This document shows positions 44,151 through 54,900 of a stretch of 64,000 nt of DNA, piece by piece. The DNA comes from Chitinophagaceae bacterium (lineage in GTDB: Bacteria > Bacteroidota > Bacteroidia > Chitinophagales > Chitinophagaceae), in NCBI GenBank assembly GCA_016787135.1, contig JAEUVK010000188.1:1-64000 (forward strand), given 5' to 3'. A program made the translations under genes and the position numbers. Every line of letters starts with the position of its first letter. Position 1 is the stretch's first letter. The notes under the pieces are model-generated. The model did not search any database. It was not told the origin of the DNA and saw only the letters and a list, made by a program, of their open reading frames with translations.

Positions 44151-47100
44151 TTATTCGGGAATAATGATCGAAATAGTACTGCCCGCCCCCGGCCTGCTTT
44201 CAATATTCAATGTAGCTCCTACTGTCTTCAACAGGTCTTTAATGATCAGGAATCCGAGACCGTGCCCTTTGCGGTTGTCCACGTTGGCGGATGAAATGAC
44301 CACATGATCTGCCATAAGGCTTTGAATTTTTTCAGGCGTCATTCCCACCCCTTCATCCTTCACGCTGATGATAACCACATTGTTTTTTGTTTCTGTACTC
44401 ACAGAGATCGTTCCTTTCTCAGAAAAATTGATGGCATTGGTGAGAAGGTTGTACACAAGTATCTTCACAGGCTCATAGAACTGGTATATCTCCGACTCTT
44501 TGTCAATAGCATTCACTATACGAAGACCTTTCTGCTGCGCCAGTGAATTCAGGATACCCAGCACCTGACTCACCATCTCATACAGATTGAATATTTCTTT
44601 GGTCAGCCTCCTGTTCTCATTCTGGTATTTGATCCAGTTCAGGATATTGGTGGAAAGCAATTGAAGTTCCTGCGAAGTATTCGTCATTTCCTGTATGGTC
44701 TCCTGTTGTAATTCTTCGGGCATCTGTTTTCTTTTTTCCAATAAGTTCTTACCAGCTACCGTTAAAAATTTCAATGGTGTCACGATATCATGACTGATAA
44801 TGGAGATCAGCCTTGTTTTAATGCTGTTGTTCTTTTCAAGTATCTCATTTTGCTCCTGTAGTTCTTTTGTTTTTTCGGCTACCTGTTGTTCCAGCTTACG
44901 CTGACGAATCTTGTATTGCCTTGTACGTACCTGCAGGTAAAGCGCCACCAGCCCAAAAGCTGCCACCAGGCACAGCAGGTAGAACCACCAGCGTTTGTAC
45001 CAGGGAATACTGATATGAAAGACGAGTTCTTTATACGAATAATCTTCTTTGCCGAAACCATTCCGTTTTCGTATCAGTAATTTGTAATCTCCCTGTGGCA
45101 GATTGCTGAAACGTATCTCCATTCCCCTGTCGATATTGACAGGCCTCCATTCTTTTTCATTATTCAAACGGTAATCAATATAGATATTCTCTTTATGACA
45201 CCAGGCAGAAAAGCCCGGTTTGATGATGATCTCAGTTGTTTGCTCCGGTAATTTCAGAAGGTGGATGGAATCCGGGTTTAATAACACAGCATCTGCGGAA
45301 AACTGGTCAATGTAAATTTCTCCTTCCGGCAAGTCAGGAATGGCGTTTTCAGGATCTACCCACAGCAACCCATCCATGGAAGGAAAAGAAATGATCTTAT
45401 CTTTCTTCAGCAGGGCGCAGGGGGTACAGCCGCCGTTCAGTTCGGTCATATCCATTCCATCATTCTGGCCGAAATAATAGTAATACACAGAAGCGGTATC
45501 ATTGTCAAACGACCCGATCAGCTCACGAAGACTTGTTTTAAATAGTCCTTTATTACTGCTGATCCAGCAATACCCGGCATCGTCTTTTACGAAACAGTGG
45601 GTAAACAGCAGGTATTTATTCTTGTCCAGCGGCAAAGCTCTTACTTTACCATTCTTATACAGGAACAGGCCACCCCCATAAGTACCGATAAAGATGTTAT
45701 TCTCATATTGCCAGATGGCCCGCACGCAATAGTTACCGGCGTTGAAGATCGTATCCAGCAGGCCGGTACGGGTATCAAAACGCAGCAGTGAATTGCAGGT
45801 GGCGATGATGAGGACACCGGGCTCGGTTTCCTGCATATCAAAATGGATGCGTGAAAAGCCATCCTGCGGGTGATGGTAAACCTCCTGTAGTGTATCCCCA
45901 TTCAGCCGGAAAATGCCGTTGTTGTCTGCGACATAGGTCTGCCCGAGGGAAGCAGCTACTACGTTCTCGTTCACCATCCTGATCTTTTCAAACACGTAGG
46001 TGCGGCGGGTCTTGTAGCTATACTTATGCAAATAACTGTAAGGAAGAGGTGGCCTTGTTTGTGTAAACCAGAGCAGCGAATCACCGGTAAGAAAAACACT
46101 ATTACTGAATTTTCTCTCAACAGGAAGCTTTTGCACACTTTGTAGGCTTTTTCCAATGACATGGCCTTCGTTGGTCAGGATATTGCCACCGGTCAGCTCC
46201 ACCTGTGCATAGTAAGAGGTTCGCTGGTTAGGGTCTGTGTTTTCTTTTCGCAACGTTTCTACCTTATTGGCAGTAATGATCACCACGCCCTTTGAATCGG
46301 TCCCGATAAAAAGCGTTTTTCTTTTTTCATGGTAAAAGGCGAATTTGATCAGGATATTTTCAGGTACCTGGTCACAAATAAGACGGGCTTTTAATTCTCC
46401 TTCTTCGTACCGAAGCGACCAGGCCTTTTGTTTATTGAATAACAATGGCTGACTTCTTCCGTTTTCCCATATAAAAACATTATATGGGTCGTCCAGTATA
46501 TCCCCGGTTACTTCATTTCTTACATGAACCGGTGTAAAACGACCGAAAGGCCTTTCCAGCAGGTAAATGGCATTCTGTCTTTCACGAACAAAAAAATTAG
46601 TATCCGCTTTGAACCCGGAGTTGATGACCATATTGGCCGGGGAGACCTGTACCGGTTGCCGGATTGTTTGTGAATAATAAAATAACCGGCCCATGTGTAC
46701 GACGAAAGAAGCCGTATCGCCCAGTGCTAGCATCTTATCAAACTGCAGGCTGTAGGGTCCTGTCTTTGAAAAGTCCACATCGGTTTTATATAGCGCCTCC
46801 GATACGGCGATAGATACCATGTTATTGTTCGGGTTGTTGAACAACTGCTTTTTTTCATCAAAGACCAGCTTGTTCTTCTGCAGGTGAAAGATGTTGCCGG
46901 TATAATCGGCGGTAAATACCTTTCCGGCATTATTCTTTACAACAAAAAGGATCCTTTCGTTGACGATATGCGGGTTGTCTTCTTTTCCGTAAACCTTAAA
47001 TTCCATTCCATTGTACCGGACCACACCTGCTTCCGTGCCTATCCATAAAAAACCGGTTTCTTCGTCCCACTGAAGGCCTTTGATACCATTGGAGGGTAAC

Positions 47101-47207
47101 CCGTTCTCTGTATTGAATTGCTGAATATGGAACTTCGCCGGGTCCTGTGATGAACACGGTAATGTATAGGATAAAAAAAGTAACAGTAAGATAAAAGCGG
47201 AACGCAT
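44151..47207 (-). CDS. Two-component propeller sensor histidine kinase
   Basis: 1018 residues from ATG 47207; a TTG six codons upstream is less likely. Signal peptide, then two-component regulator propeller repeats (NGLPSNGIKGLQWDEETGFLWIGTEAGVVRYNG and further strands to ~residue 650) and a Y_Y_Y domain (~670-740; YRLNNEKEWRPV, LPQGDYKLLIRKRNGFG). A membrane helix is near 750 and a coiled coil near 770-795. HisKA has His in ISHDIVTPLKFL (~residue 806), and HATPase boxes LLTNAINFSEK, DEGVGM and GHGLGF end the protein. No receiver or AraC domain is fused, unlike classical hybrid systems. It follows the LuxR-type regulator gene. Confidence 0.92.
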   Translation of the reverse strand: MRSAFILLLLFLSYTLPCSSQDPAKFHIQQFNTENGLPSNGIKGLQWDEETGFLWIGTEAGVVRYNGMEFKVYGKEDNPHIVNERILFVVKNNAGKVFTADYTGNIFHLQKNKLVFDEKKQLFNNPNNNMVSIAVSEALYKTDVDFSKTGPYSLQFDKMLALGDTASFVVHMGRLFYYSQTIRQPVQVSPANMVINSGFKADTNFFVRERQNAIYLLERPFGRFTPVHVRNEVTGDILDDPYNVFIWENGRSQPLLFNKQKAWSLRYEEGELKARLICDQVPENILIKFAFYHEKRKTLFIGTDSKGVVIITANKVETLRKENTDPNQRTSYYAQVELTGGNILTNEGHVIGKSLQSVQKLPVERKFSNSVFLTGDSLLWFTQTRPPLPYSYLHKYSYKTRRTYVFEKIRMVNENVVAASLGQTYVADNNGIFRLNGDTLQEVYHHPQDGFSRIHFDMQETEPGVLIIATCNSLLRFDTRTGLLDTIFNAGNYCVRAIWQYENNIFIGTYGGGLFLYKNGKVRALPLDKNKYLLFTHCFVKDDAGYCWISSNKGLFKTSLRELIGSFDNDTASVYYYYFGQNDGMDMTELNGGCTPCALLKKDKIISFPSMDGLLWVDPENAIPDLPEGEIYIDQFSADAVLLNPDSIHLLKLPEQTTEIIIKPGFSAWCHKENIYIDYRLNNEKEWRPVNIDRGMEIRFSNLPQGDYKLLIRKRNGFGKEDYSYKELVFHISIPWYKRWWFYLLCLVAAFGLVALYLQVRTRQYKIRQRKLEQQVAEKTKELQEQNEILEKNNSIKTRLISIISHDIVTPLKFLTVAGKNLLEKRKQMPEELQQETIQEMTNTSQELQLLSTNILNWIKYQNENRRLTKEIFNLYEMVSQVLGILNSLAQQKGLRIVNAIDKESEIYQFYEPVKILVYNLLTNAINFSEKGTISVSTETKNNVVIISVKDEGVGMTPEKIQSLMADHVVISSANVDNRKGHGLGFLIIKDLLKTVGATLNIESRPGAGSTISIIIPE

Positions 47208-47240
47208 AGCCGTTTGTCCGAACAAGTTACTGTTTCCTGC

Positions 47241-47897
47241 TTAATAATTCACGTTGTACAATGTGGCCAACTCCATCAGTTCTTTGATATTGCCTGCATT
47301 GGTTTTTTCATATATCCGGTTCTTGATAGTAGAAACGGTGTTCATTTTCAGATTCAGTGTTTCGGCGATCTCTTTGGTACCAACCCCTTTTAAAACATAA
47401 TGCAGTATTTCAAGTTCTCTTGGCGCCAGTGATTTGAAAGGATTGTCATGGTGATGGATATTGTTCTTCCGTACCGGCGCTTCATTTTGCAGGAATTTCT
47501 GAAGCATCTGTATCATCTCTTCTTCCCCGACTGACTTTGACAGGTAATAATGAATACCGTATTGTTTCAATGCTTCACCATATATTTCGGCAGGCTGCAT
47601 AGAAAAAATAAGAATGTGGAGATCGGGATATACCCTTCGGATATTGGGGATCACCTCAAGAGTGCTTCCGTCAGATAAAATAATATCAAGAATAAGATGC
47701 GTGTATTTTCTCTTGACCAGCTCTTTCATCAGTTCGTTACAGGTAGCCACTTCGGAAATATCTGCATACCCGATAGAAAGCTGTATCTGCAACTTCAATC
47801 CTTTACGGATCATGCTGTGGTCATCTGCTATCAGGATCTTTGGTTGTATCATTTTTCCGGCCCCGGGATAAAGGTCATTTTGTGTACTAATTTCCAT
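47241..47897 (-). CDS. NarL/LuxR-family response regulator
   Basis: 218 residues. Receiver domain with acidic ADDH, phospho-acceptor Asp in LILDIILSDGS and Lys in YLSKSVG. C-terminal LuxR helix-turn-helix LAPRELEILHYVLKGVGTKEIAETLNLKMNTVSTIKNRIYEK. ATG at 47897 is supported by a good GGAGA ribosome site 8 bases upstream; ATG at 47852 is an alternative. It is the promoter-proximal gene of an operon with the propeller kinase (33 bases apart), so the two are presumably partners. Regulated genes are not known; the surface-protein genes next door are candidates. Confidence 0.93.
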   Translation of the reverse strand: MEISTQNDLYPGAGKMIQPKILIADDHSMIRKGLKLQIQLSIGYADISEVATCNELMKELVKRKYTHLILDIILSDGSTLEVIPNIRRVYPDLHILIFSMQPAEIYGEALKQYGIHYYLSKSVGEEEMIQMLQKFLQNEAPVRKNNIHHHDNPFKSLAPRELEILHYVLKGVGTKEIAETLNLKMNTVSTIKNRIYEKTNAGNIKELMELATLYNVNY

Positions 47898-48005
47898 ATT
47901 TTATTTCTCCTGCCTGTAGAATTTAGTATAAATAATCTCAGTAATAAGACGTTCTTCTCCTTCATGTCCCCTTATCTTATTAGGTACAGCATGAATTACC
48001 CGCCA

Positions 48006-51000
48006 TTATCTTATCAGAACAAATGTGCCCTTCAACACCTGTGGTTGCGATGAATTGATGTCTGTGTATTGCATGGTATAGATATATACCGCCGACGACT
48101 GGTCCACACCGCCCAGTTTTCCATCCCATCCTTTGGATTTATCCGTTGTCTGGAAGACGATCTCCCCCCACCTGTTGAAGACCTTCATGTCAAACTTTGT
48201 TACAGTCTCTGTACCCAGTGCTTTAAACAGGTCATTCCGGCCATCATTGTTCGGAGTAAAGGCTGTTGGTATAAAAACTTTACAAACCCCTTTGGAAACA
48301 ATGATATCATCCGTCGTTGACCCGCAATTGTTAGTGGCGGTCAGTGAATAGGATCCCGGAAGAGTAATTGTATAAGATGAATTTGCCGAACCATCCTGCC
48401 AGGCTAATTGCCATCCATTATTGATAGCGGGGTTCAGAACAAGGGGGCTTCCGGGACAAACGACCTGGTCGGGTCCCAATGTGAACCGGGGTTTGAGATT
48501 GTGCGTGATCCTTATCGTATCTGATCTTTTACAGCCATTGAGATTGACCTCGACCGAATACAAGCCAGGAAGCGTTGCATTGAAAACAGGATTGGTGCTG
48601 CCGTCCTGCCAAAGGTAAGTGGCGTTGGGATAAGCAGCGTCCAATGAAACATTGGCTCCTTCGCATACAGCTACATCATTTCCAAGATTTACAACCGGTA
48701 ATGGTTTAACGGCGGTAATGAACATGCTGTCGCGGAACAGACAACCATTATTCACTTCACACCAGTAGAGACCAGCCTGGTAAGCCTTGATAGCGGGAGT
48801 AGTGGCACCATTGTTCCATAAATAACTGATAGCCCCGGCAGCTGCAGCATTCAATGTTACTGTATCGCCCTGGCAAATATCTTTATCAACCCCCAGGTTG
48901 AACACAGGGAATGGGGTAAAAGTAATTTTGATGCTGTCTCTTTTTGTACACCCGTTGCTGTTCCTTACTTCCACCCAGTATAAACCTGAAATAGCAGCAG
49001 TATAAGTAGCATTAGCTGAACCATCCTGCCAGAGATAAGTACAATTGGGGTTTGTAGCGTCAAGTGTTACGGGACTATTACCACAAATTGAAATATCACT
49101 CCCGAGATTGACAACAGGTTTAGATACTACCGCTGTTATTATTATGCTATCCCTGAAAATACAGCCATTATTCACCTCACACCAGTATAGTCCGGCCTGG
49201 TAAGTTTTAATAGTAGGGGTAGTAGCCCCTGTATTCCACAAATAACTGATAGCGCCGGGTATGGCGGCATTCAATGTCAATGTATCGCCCTGGCAAACGG
49301 GGGTATCTGTCCCAAGATTGAAAACAGGAACAGTATTAAATGCAATATTGATACTATCCCTTTTTGTACACCCGCTGCTATTCTTTACTTCCACCCAATA
49401 CAGACCTGAAATGGTGGCGATGTAAGTGGCGTTGGTCGAACCATCCTGCCAGAGATAAGTACAATTAGGATTAGTTGCATCAAGTGTTATAGGATTATTG
49501 CCGCATACAGCAATATCATTTCCAAGATTAACAACCGGCCTTGGGATCACCGCAGTAATGGTCATGCTGTCACGGAAGATACAGCCATTGTTTACCTCAC
49601 ACCAGTAAAGGCCTGCCTGGTAAGCTGTAATGGTGGGGGTCGTAGCACCTGTATTCCATAAATAACCAGTAGCGCCTGTTACTGCAGCATTCAATGTTAC
49701 TGTATCGCCCTGACAAATATCTTTATCAGGGCCGAGGTTGAAGACGGGTAATGAATTAAAAGCGATATTGATACTGTCTCTTTTTATGCAGCCACTGCTG
49801 TTCCTTACTTCCACCCAGTACAAGCCGGAAGTGGCCGCTGTGTAAGTGGCATTGGTTGAGCCATCCTGCCAGAGATAAGTAGAGTTTGGATTAGCCGCAT
49901 TAAGTATAACCGGGTTATTGCCACACACAGAAATATCATTTCCGAGATTGACGACTGGCCGCAGGTTTACTGTAAGTGAAAGGCTGTCCCTGAAAATGCA
50001 ACCTTCTTTATTGACATCACACCAATATATACCCGCCAACCCGGTATTGATAATGGCTGTACCGGCACCGGTACTCCAGAGATAACTTGTAGCACCGGCC
50101 ACTGTTGCATTTAATGTAAGTATATTGTTTTCACAGATGGCTGTATCAGCCCCTAAGTTATACACCGGGATGGGCTTGAATATAACATTGATACTGTCCC
50201 TGCTGGTACATCCCATACTATTGGTGGCCTGCACCCAGTATAGTCCCGCTATGGTAGCAAGGAAAGTGGGATTGGTGCTTCCATCCTGCCAGACAAAAGT
50301 ATTGGTACTTCCCGCGGCTGATGAATTCAGCAAAACACTTGTGCCTCCGCAAACCAATGTATCCGGGCCAAGATTAATATTAATACTGCTCGTACTTACC
50401 TGTCTCCTGATCGTATCCTGTCCGCAATTGGTAAACTTTATCAGCTGCACAGTATAAAGACCGGGAGCAGAAAAAACGTGAACAGGATTGATCTGGGTGG
50501 ATGAGTTATTAGCACCTGATGCCGGATCACCAAAGTCCCAAAGTACAGAGGTCGTATTCGGCTGAAGGGTATAATTGAAATTTACTGACAATCCCGGGCA
50601 ATTGACCACATGCGTAAAACTATCAACCGGATAAAAATAGCTTTGAATAAATGTTGGCAGGCCAAAAGAAGATGCCTGGTTAGGTAATGTATATTGAATG
50701 GCGTTGGTTACAAAATTGCAACCTGAACCATACACATTCGGGTTGTCAATGCTGGCTATATGTTTATAGGTATTCTTGGCCATATACATTTTGCCATCCG
50801 GTGCTATCTGGAGCGCCGCATAGGTTTGAATCGGATCCGAATTCTGTGATATCACCTGTTTGGACGCACTGATGGCGGCGGGAGTACCCAATGTCACATC
50901 ATACTGCAGCAGGGCATTTCTTTTTTGTGCATTGGCAGGATCAACATAAAAGATAGTTGTATAAACCAGTTTGCTGTCAGGTGAAAATTCTACGCCATAA

Positions 51001-51785
51001 GGTTTGTAATGATTCTCCGAAGCAAGGAACAGGCTAAGAGAATTGGATACCACCCCGGTAGCATTATTAAAATCGCTTACATCCGTATTTACATTCAGGT
51101 GTGCCGCTGCAATTCTTTTTCCATCAGGCGAGGCTTTGAGGTATCCTAACGTGGCAGAGTCGCCTGCCGGCAGCGTTACACCGGTATTACTGATAACGGG
51201 TGTGGTATTTATTCCCGTTGGTGAAACAAGAAAAGAATAATATGTATTGGAAACGGTACCATGTGTGAGCACCCAAATATCCCTGTTATTGCAATGTTTT
51301 ACTGCTGTGATCTTTTCTACCACATTCAGTTGCAGGGTAACATTTTTTATTTCTACATCTCCCCGTCCGCCATCAAGGGTCATATTGACAACAGAATACG
51401 TTAACCCTCTTGGGCCCGCCTGTGCATCCACAGTAAATACATAATACCTTGTGGTGTCGCCGATCTTAGGGACAATAATAGCAGACTGGGTGGAAGTAAA
51501 ACTTCCGAATAAGCCCGTACCATTGGGCATCACCTGGTGAAGCCTGTTCCAGATCGTGGTACCTTCAGTATAGAAAAGGAGATTACCGTTAACATCACTG
51601 ATAGTGGCCACCCCTTCTGTGGTATTCAGTTGCCCGTTATTCAGGGGTACTGCTGCTCCGCTATTAAAATCCAGGCCCAGGAAGCGGCCAAAATACCAGA
51701 CATTGGCTTCCTTTTGTTGCGCATACAAATACTGCACGTAGAGTAAGAGCAGCATACAAAGACCATATTTTAAAAATATCCGCAT
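48006..51785 (-). CDS. T9SS type B surface protein with ten Ig-like repeats
   Basis: 1259 residues with signal peptide (MRIFLKYGLCMLLLLYVQYLYAQ). Residues ~25-390 look like a beta-propeller-type domain (EANVWYFGRFLGLDFNSG, FSPDSKLVYTT, APDGKMYMAKN). A PKD domain lies near 405-470 (WDFGDPASG). Ten ~70-residue Ig-like units follow at ~470-1165, alternating two subtypes with YLWQDGSTNATY and YLWNTGATTP. The end (FIPTAFTPNNDGRNDLFKA, FNRWGEIVFQTTDKSKGWDG, YIYTMQY) is the CHU_C type B sorting domain. Surface export by T9SS is inferred; adhesion is the typical role. Unlike the other two T9SS proteins here, it has no adjacent PorP/SprF gene on its strand. Confidence 0.92.
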   Translation of the reverse strand: MRIFLKYGLCMLLLLYVQYLYAQQKEANVWYFGRFLGLDFNSGAAVPLNNGQLNTTEGVATISDVNGNLLFYTEGTTIWNRLHQVMPNGTGLFGSFTSTQSAIIVPKIGDTTRYYVFTVDAQAGPRGLTYSVVNMTLDGGRGDVEIKNVTLQLNVVEKITAVKHCNNRDIWVLTHGTVSNTYYSFLVSPTGINTTPVISNTGVTLPAGDSATLGYLKASPDGKRIAAAHLNVNTDVSDFNNATGVVSNSLSLFLASENHYKPYGVEFSPDSKLVYTTIFYVDPANAQKRNALLQYDVTLGTPAAISASKQVISQNSDPIQTYAALQIAPDGKMYMAKNTYKHIASIDNPNVYGSGCNFVTNAIQYTLPNQASSFGLPTFIQSYFYPVDSFTHVVNCPGLSVNFNYTLQPNTTSVLWDFGDPASGANNSSTQINPVHVFSAPGLYTVQLIKFTNCGQDTIRRQVSTSSININLGPDTLVCGGTSVLLNSSAAGSTNTFVWQDGSTNPTFLATIAGLYWVQATNSMGCTSRDSINVIFKPIPVYNLGADTAICENNILTLNATVAGATSYLWSTGAGTAIINTGLAGIYWCDVNKEGCIFRDSLSLTVNLRPVVNLGNDISVCGNNPVILNAANPNSTYLWQDGSTNATYTAATSGLYWVEVRNSSGCIKRDSINIAFNSLPVFNLGPDKDICQGDTVTLNAAVTGATGYLWNTGATTPTITAYQAGLYWCEVNNGCIFRDSMTITAVIPRPVVNLGNDIAVCGNNPITLDATNPNCTYLWQDGSTNATYIATISGLYWVEVKNSSGCTKRDSINIAFNTVPVFNLGTDTPVCQGDTLTLNAAIPGAISYLWNTGATTPTIKTYQAGLYWCEVNNGCIFRDSIIITAVVSKPVVNLGSDISICGNSPVTLDATNPNCTYLWQDGSANATYTAAISGLYWVEVRNSNGCTKRDSIKITFTPFPVFNLGVDKDICQGDTVTLNAAAAGAISYLWNNGATTPAIKAYQAGLYWCEVNNGCLFRDSMFITAVKPLPVVNLGNDVAVCEGANVSLDAAYPNATYLWQDGSTNPVFNATLPGLYSVEVNLNGCKRSDTIRITHNLKPRFTLGPDQVVCPGSPLVLNPAINNGWQLAWQDGSANSSYTITLPGSYSLTATNNCGSTTDDIIVSKGVCKVFIPTAFTPNNDGRNDLFKALGTETVTKFDMKVFNRWGEIVFQTTDKSKGWDGKLGGVDQSSAVYIYTMQYTDINSSQPQVLKGTFVLIR
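48306..50388 (-). repeat. Ten 210-bp units in a 420-bp higher-order tandem array
   Basis: The same short block (CCATCCTGCC plus neighbours, plus strand) recurs at 48391, 48601, 49021, 49441, 49861 and 50281: five copies spaced exactly 420 bp, and one at half that distance. The protein units alternate A and B subtypes of 70 residues. Confidence 0.9.
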
Positions 51786-51846
51786 GTAGTTCTGGCAGGA
51801 TCGTCATGATTGCCGGCAGCTAAATTCCGTAATTGCTCCCCGCAAA

Positions 51847-51875
51847 TTGTAGAACTAATTCTACAAGCTTTTTTT
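51847..51875 (+). terminator. Hairpin with T run in a divergent promoter region
   Basis: TTGTAGAA-CTAA-TTCTACAA followed by GC and TTTTTTT. Perfect 8-base stem. It lies upstream of the YCF48-like gene rather than after any plus-strand gene. Confidence 0.6.
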
Positions 51876-51950
51876 AAGGAGTGGATAAGATTTGCACCCT
51901 CGAATTTTTTTATTCCTGCCCGTTTATTCACCAAACTAAAAAGCTCAACC

Positions 51951-54900
51951 ATGGCTACACTCTGCTTACAAAGGATGATACGTGTTTGTTTTGTCTTGCT
52001 TTTTTTCACCGGCTGTTTTACTTCCCGTGCACAGGTCAACCCGCCTATGGGTTCAAGCCCCTGGAAGTTTGCCAACCCGACGCCGATCGGGTATTCATTT
52101 ACCGACATGTCATTTATAGACAATAATACCGGTCTGGCGGTATCTTCCGGAGGACTTGGTTCCAGCGGCGCCATCATGCGCACAACCGACGGTGGCCGTA
52201 ACTGGCAGGGTGTTCCGTATAAATATGTCACCAGCACCAACTCCGTTTCGATCGCCAGTTTCAATGATGTACAATTCGTAACCTCTTCTATCGCTTATGC
52301 AGTAGGAAGTGGGGGATTGATGGTGAAAAGCTCCGATGGGGGTATGAACTGGAGCCCTGTTACTACTCCGCTTACAGCATTAGGAAGAAACATCAATGGC
52401 TTACATTTTATAAACAAGGATACCGGTTATATTGGAGGGGCAGCTATCAGAACCACCAATACCACCAGTATTGATGATGCTCCCAAAGTATATTTCACCA
52501 GAAATGGCGGTACTACATGGGATTCACTGACAACTCCGTTCAGACGCCAGCAGAATAATGCGACACTAAGTGGCTTTAACCAGTCAGAGATCCAGCGCAT
52601 CCATTTCGTGAATGACTCGGTAGGATATGTCAGCGGATCCTGCGGCAATGTAAGCGCCAATTACAGCGCTATACTCTGGAAGATTGAAAAGAATATCGTC
52701 AGAGATTATAGTTTGCACAGATCCAAGTTTGGCATTACGGCTACCACAGGCAGTTATGCCCCTGCTACCAACACACTCAAAGGTCTTGTCGGTGTCAATG
52801 ACTCGCTGGTATTGGTATCGACCCTGAACAATAATATAGTACTAAGAGTACGGACAGGTAAGAACGACAGTACTGCCAGCGCTGTACCTGCTGTATGGGG
52901 CGCTTATGAACCGGGAGTATATGAAATTCTTATCTGGCTCAATAGTACAGCCACACCTTTCCCGGCGAATTTAGCAGGGAACGTAGCTGGGCAAATGCAG
53001 CAATTGAAGAAAGGGCCCGGCGGTAAAATATTTCTTTCTTGTGGTGCAAGCATATTGAGCAGTACAGATAATGGCACTAGCTGGTCCTTTACCAAACCGC
53101 ACCCGAATACAGTAGTGTATGGTCATTGGGGATTCAATGCCATGGATGTAACGTCTAACGGAAGAATAGTGGTAGGTACTTTCAATGGGCTTACGTATGA
53201 TTCATTACCGGGGTCTCCCTCCTGGCAAACTGTTTATCAGAACAAGAAACCTTTATTCTTCGGGTACGCTGATATGGACTGGGCAGATGCCTGTAATGGT
53301 ATCGTGGTCGGATCATCCGGAGCGATCCTGAAAACAAGCGATGCAGGCCGCACATGGGTTGATAATTCCAGTACCGTATTTGAAGCCGCGCAGATAAGCC
53401 TGGCCAGCGTGCAATACCATGCGGTGAACAGTATGTTCTTCCTCGCCGGTAATGCTATTTACAAATCAGCTGACCAGGGCACTACCAACGATGCCATCTT
53501 CACTGAGCCTGTTGTCAACAGCTCAATATATGCATTCACCATGGTAGGACAGAACAGGGCTTATGCCGTCGCTTATCGTTTTAGTCCTGCCGTACAAAGG
53601 ACCCTGATATTCCGGAGCCTGAACGCCAATGCATCAGGGCCTGTATGGGACACGGTAAAAACATTTCCGACCGGAACACTGGCGCCTCAGTTACGCAATA
53701 TAAAATTCGCTAACCAGGATACGGGTTATACCTGTGGGAGCCGTGGTAAAGTTTACAGGACAACAGATGGTGGCGCTACATGGACAGACGTAAGCCCTGA
53801 TACAACTGTGAACAGCAATGGTACTGCTACCTATACTGCCTTAAGTGTAGTGACAGGAAAGATCGTGTATGTAGGAGGAAACGGCCGCAGAATATTTAAA
53901 TCCACCGACGCGGGTGCTACCTGGACAGACCTGACCATTGCCATACCGGCGCCGCCAACTCCCATTACCAGTTTTACTTCTGTCGGCAATATTATTATGA
54001 ATGATGCCAACAATGGTTACTTACATGCGGGCAATATTGTAATGAAAACAACGGACGGATGGGCTACCTGGACCTATGACCTTGCTCCGGGAGGATTCGC
54101 CAACATTGCATTGTATCCGAAAATAGCAGGGCCAATAGATAATAAAAAACTATATGGAATGCCTTTGACAGCGGGTTCTCCGGTGAACAGTACAAACACC
54201 GCTTTCCTGATAGAATACGGCAATGCCGCTGCCTATAATGCTTCTTCAACAGAAACGATTACCAATGCTACCTGCACCAATCCAAATGGCGGAAGCATTA
54301 CGATCAATGCAACAGGTGGTATCAGTCCTTATACCTATAGCATCAACAGCGGACCATTCCAATCCACCAATTCGTTCAGTGGTTTGTCTCAAGGCGCCAA
54401 AACGATCGTGATAAAAGACAACGGCTGCCAGACGATCACTAAAACAATTACGGTCGGATTCACCGATAATCTAACACTGAATACGAATAATGATACACTG
54501 GTTTGTGCCGGGGCGCCCGTTCATCTGCTGGCAACTGCCAACGGCACGGGTCCGGTTTATTCATGGTCACCCGCCGGAGGTTTATCAGCTAATAATATCA
54601 GTAACCCGGTTGCCATCGTTAACACTAATACAGCTTATACTGTTACCGCCTCATTGAACGGATGCGTAAAAACAAAGACAGTGAATATTGGTATCAAAGC
54701 CAATCCGGCGATCAGTGCAGGCCCCGATAAAACGATAGTGGAAGGGGATGAAGTACAGCTGACCGGAAGCGGTATCCTGAATCCCGTATCTGTAGCATGG
54801 ACGCCGACAACTTCTATTATTGCCGGAGCTAATGCATACCAGGCAATGGTGAAACCCAATACTACCACTACCTATACACTGACAGTAAAGAACAGCGATA

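Noticed and set aside
48306..50388. Regular repeats considered as a CRISPR-like array
   Set aside because: The period is 420 bp, the repeats are in frame and encode Ig-like domains of a surface protein.
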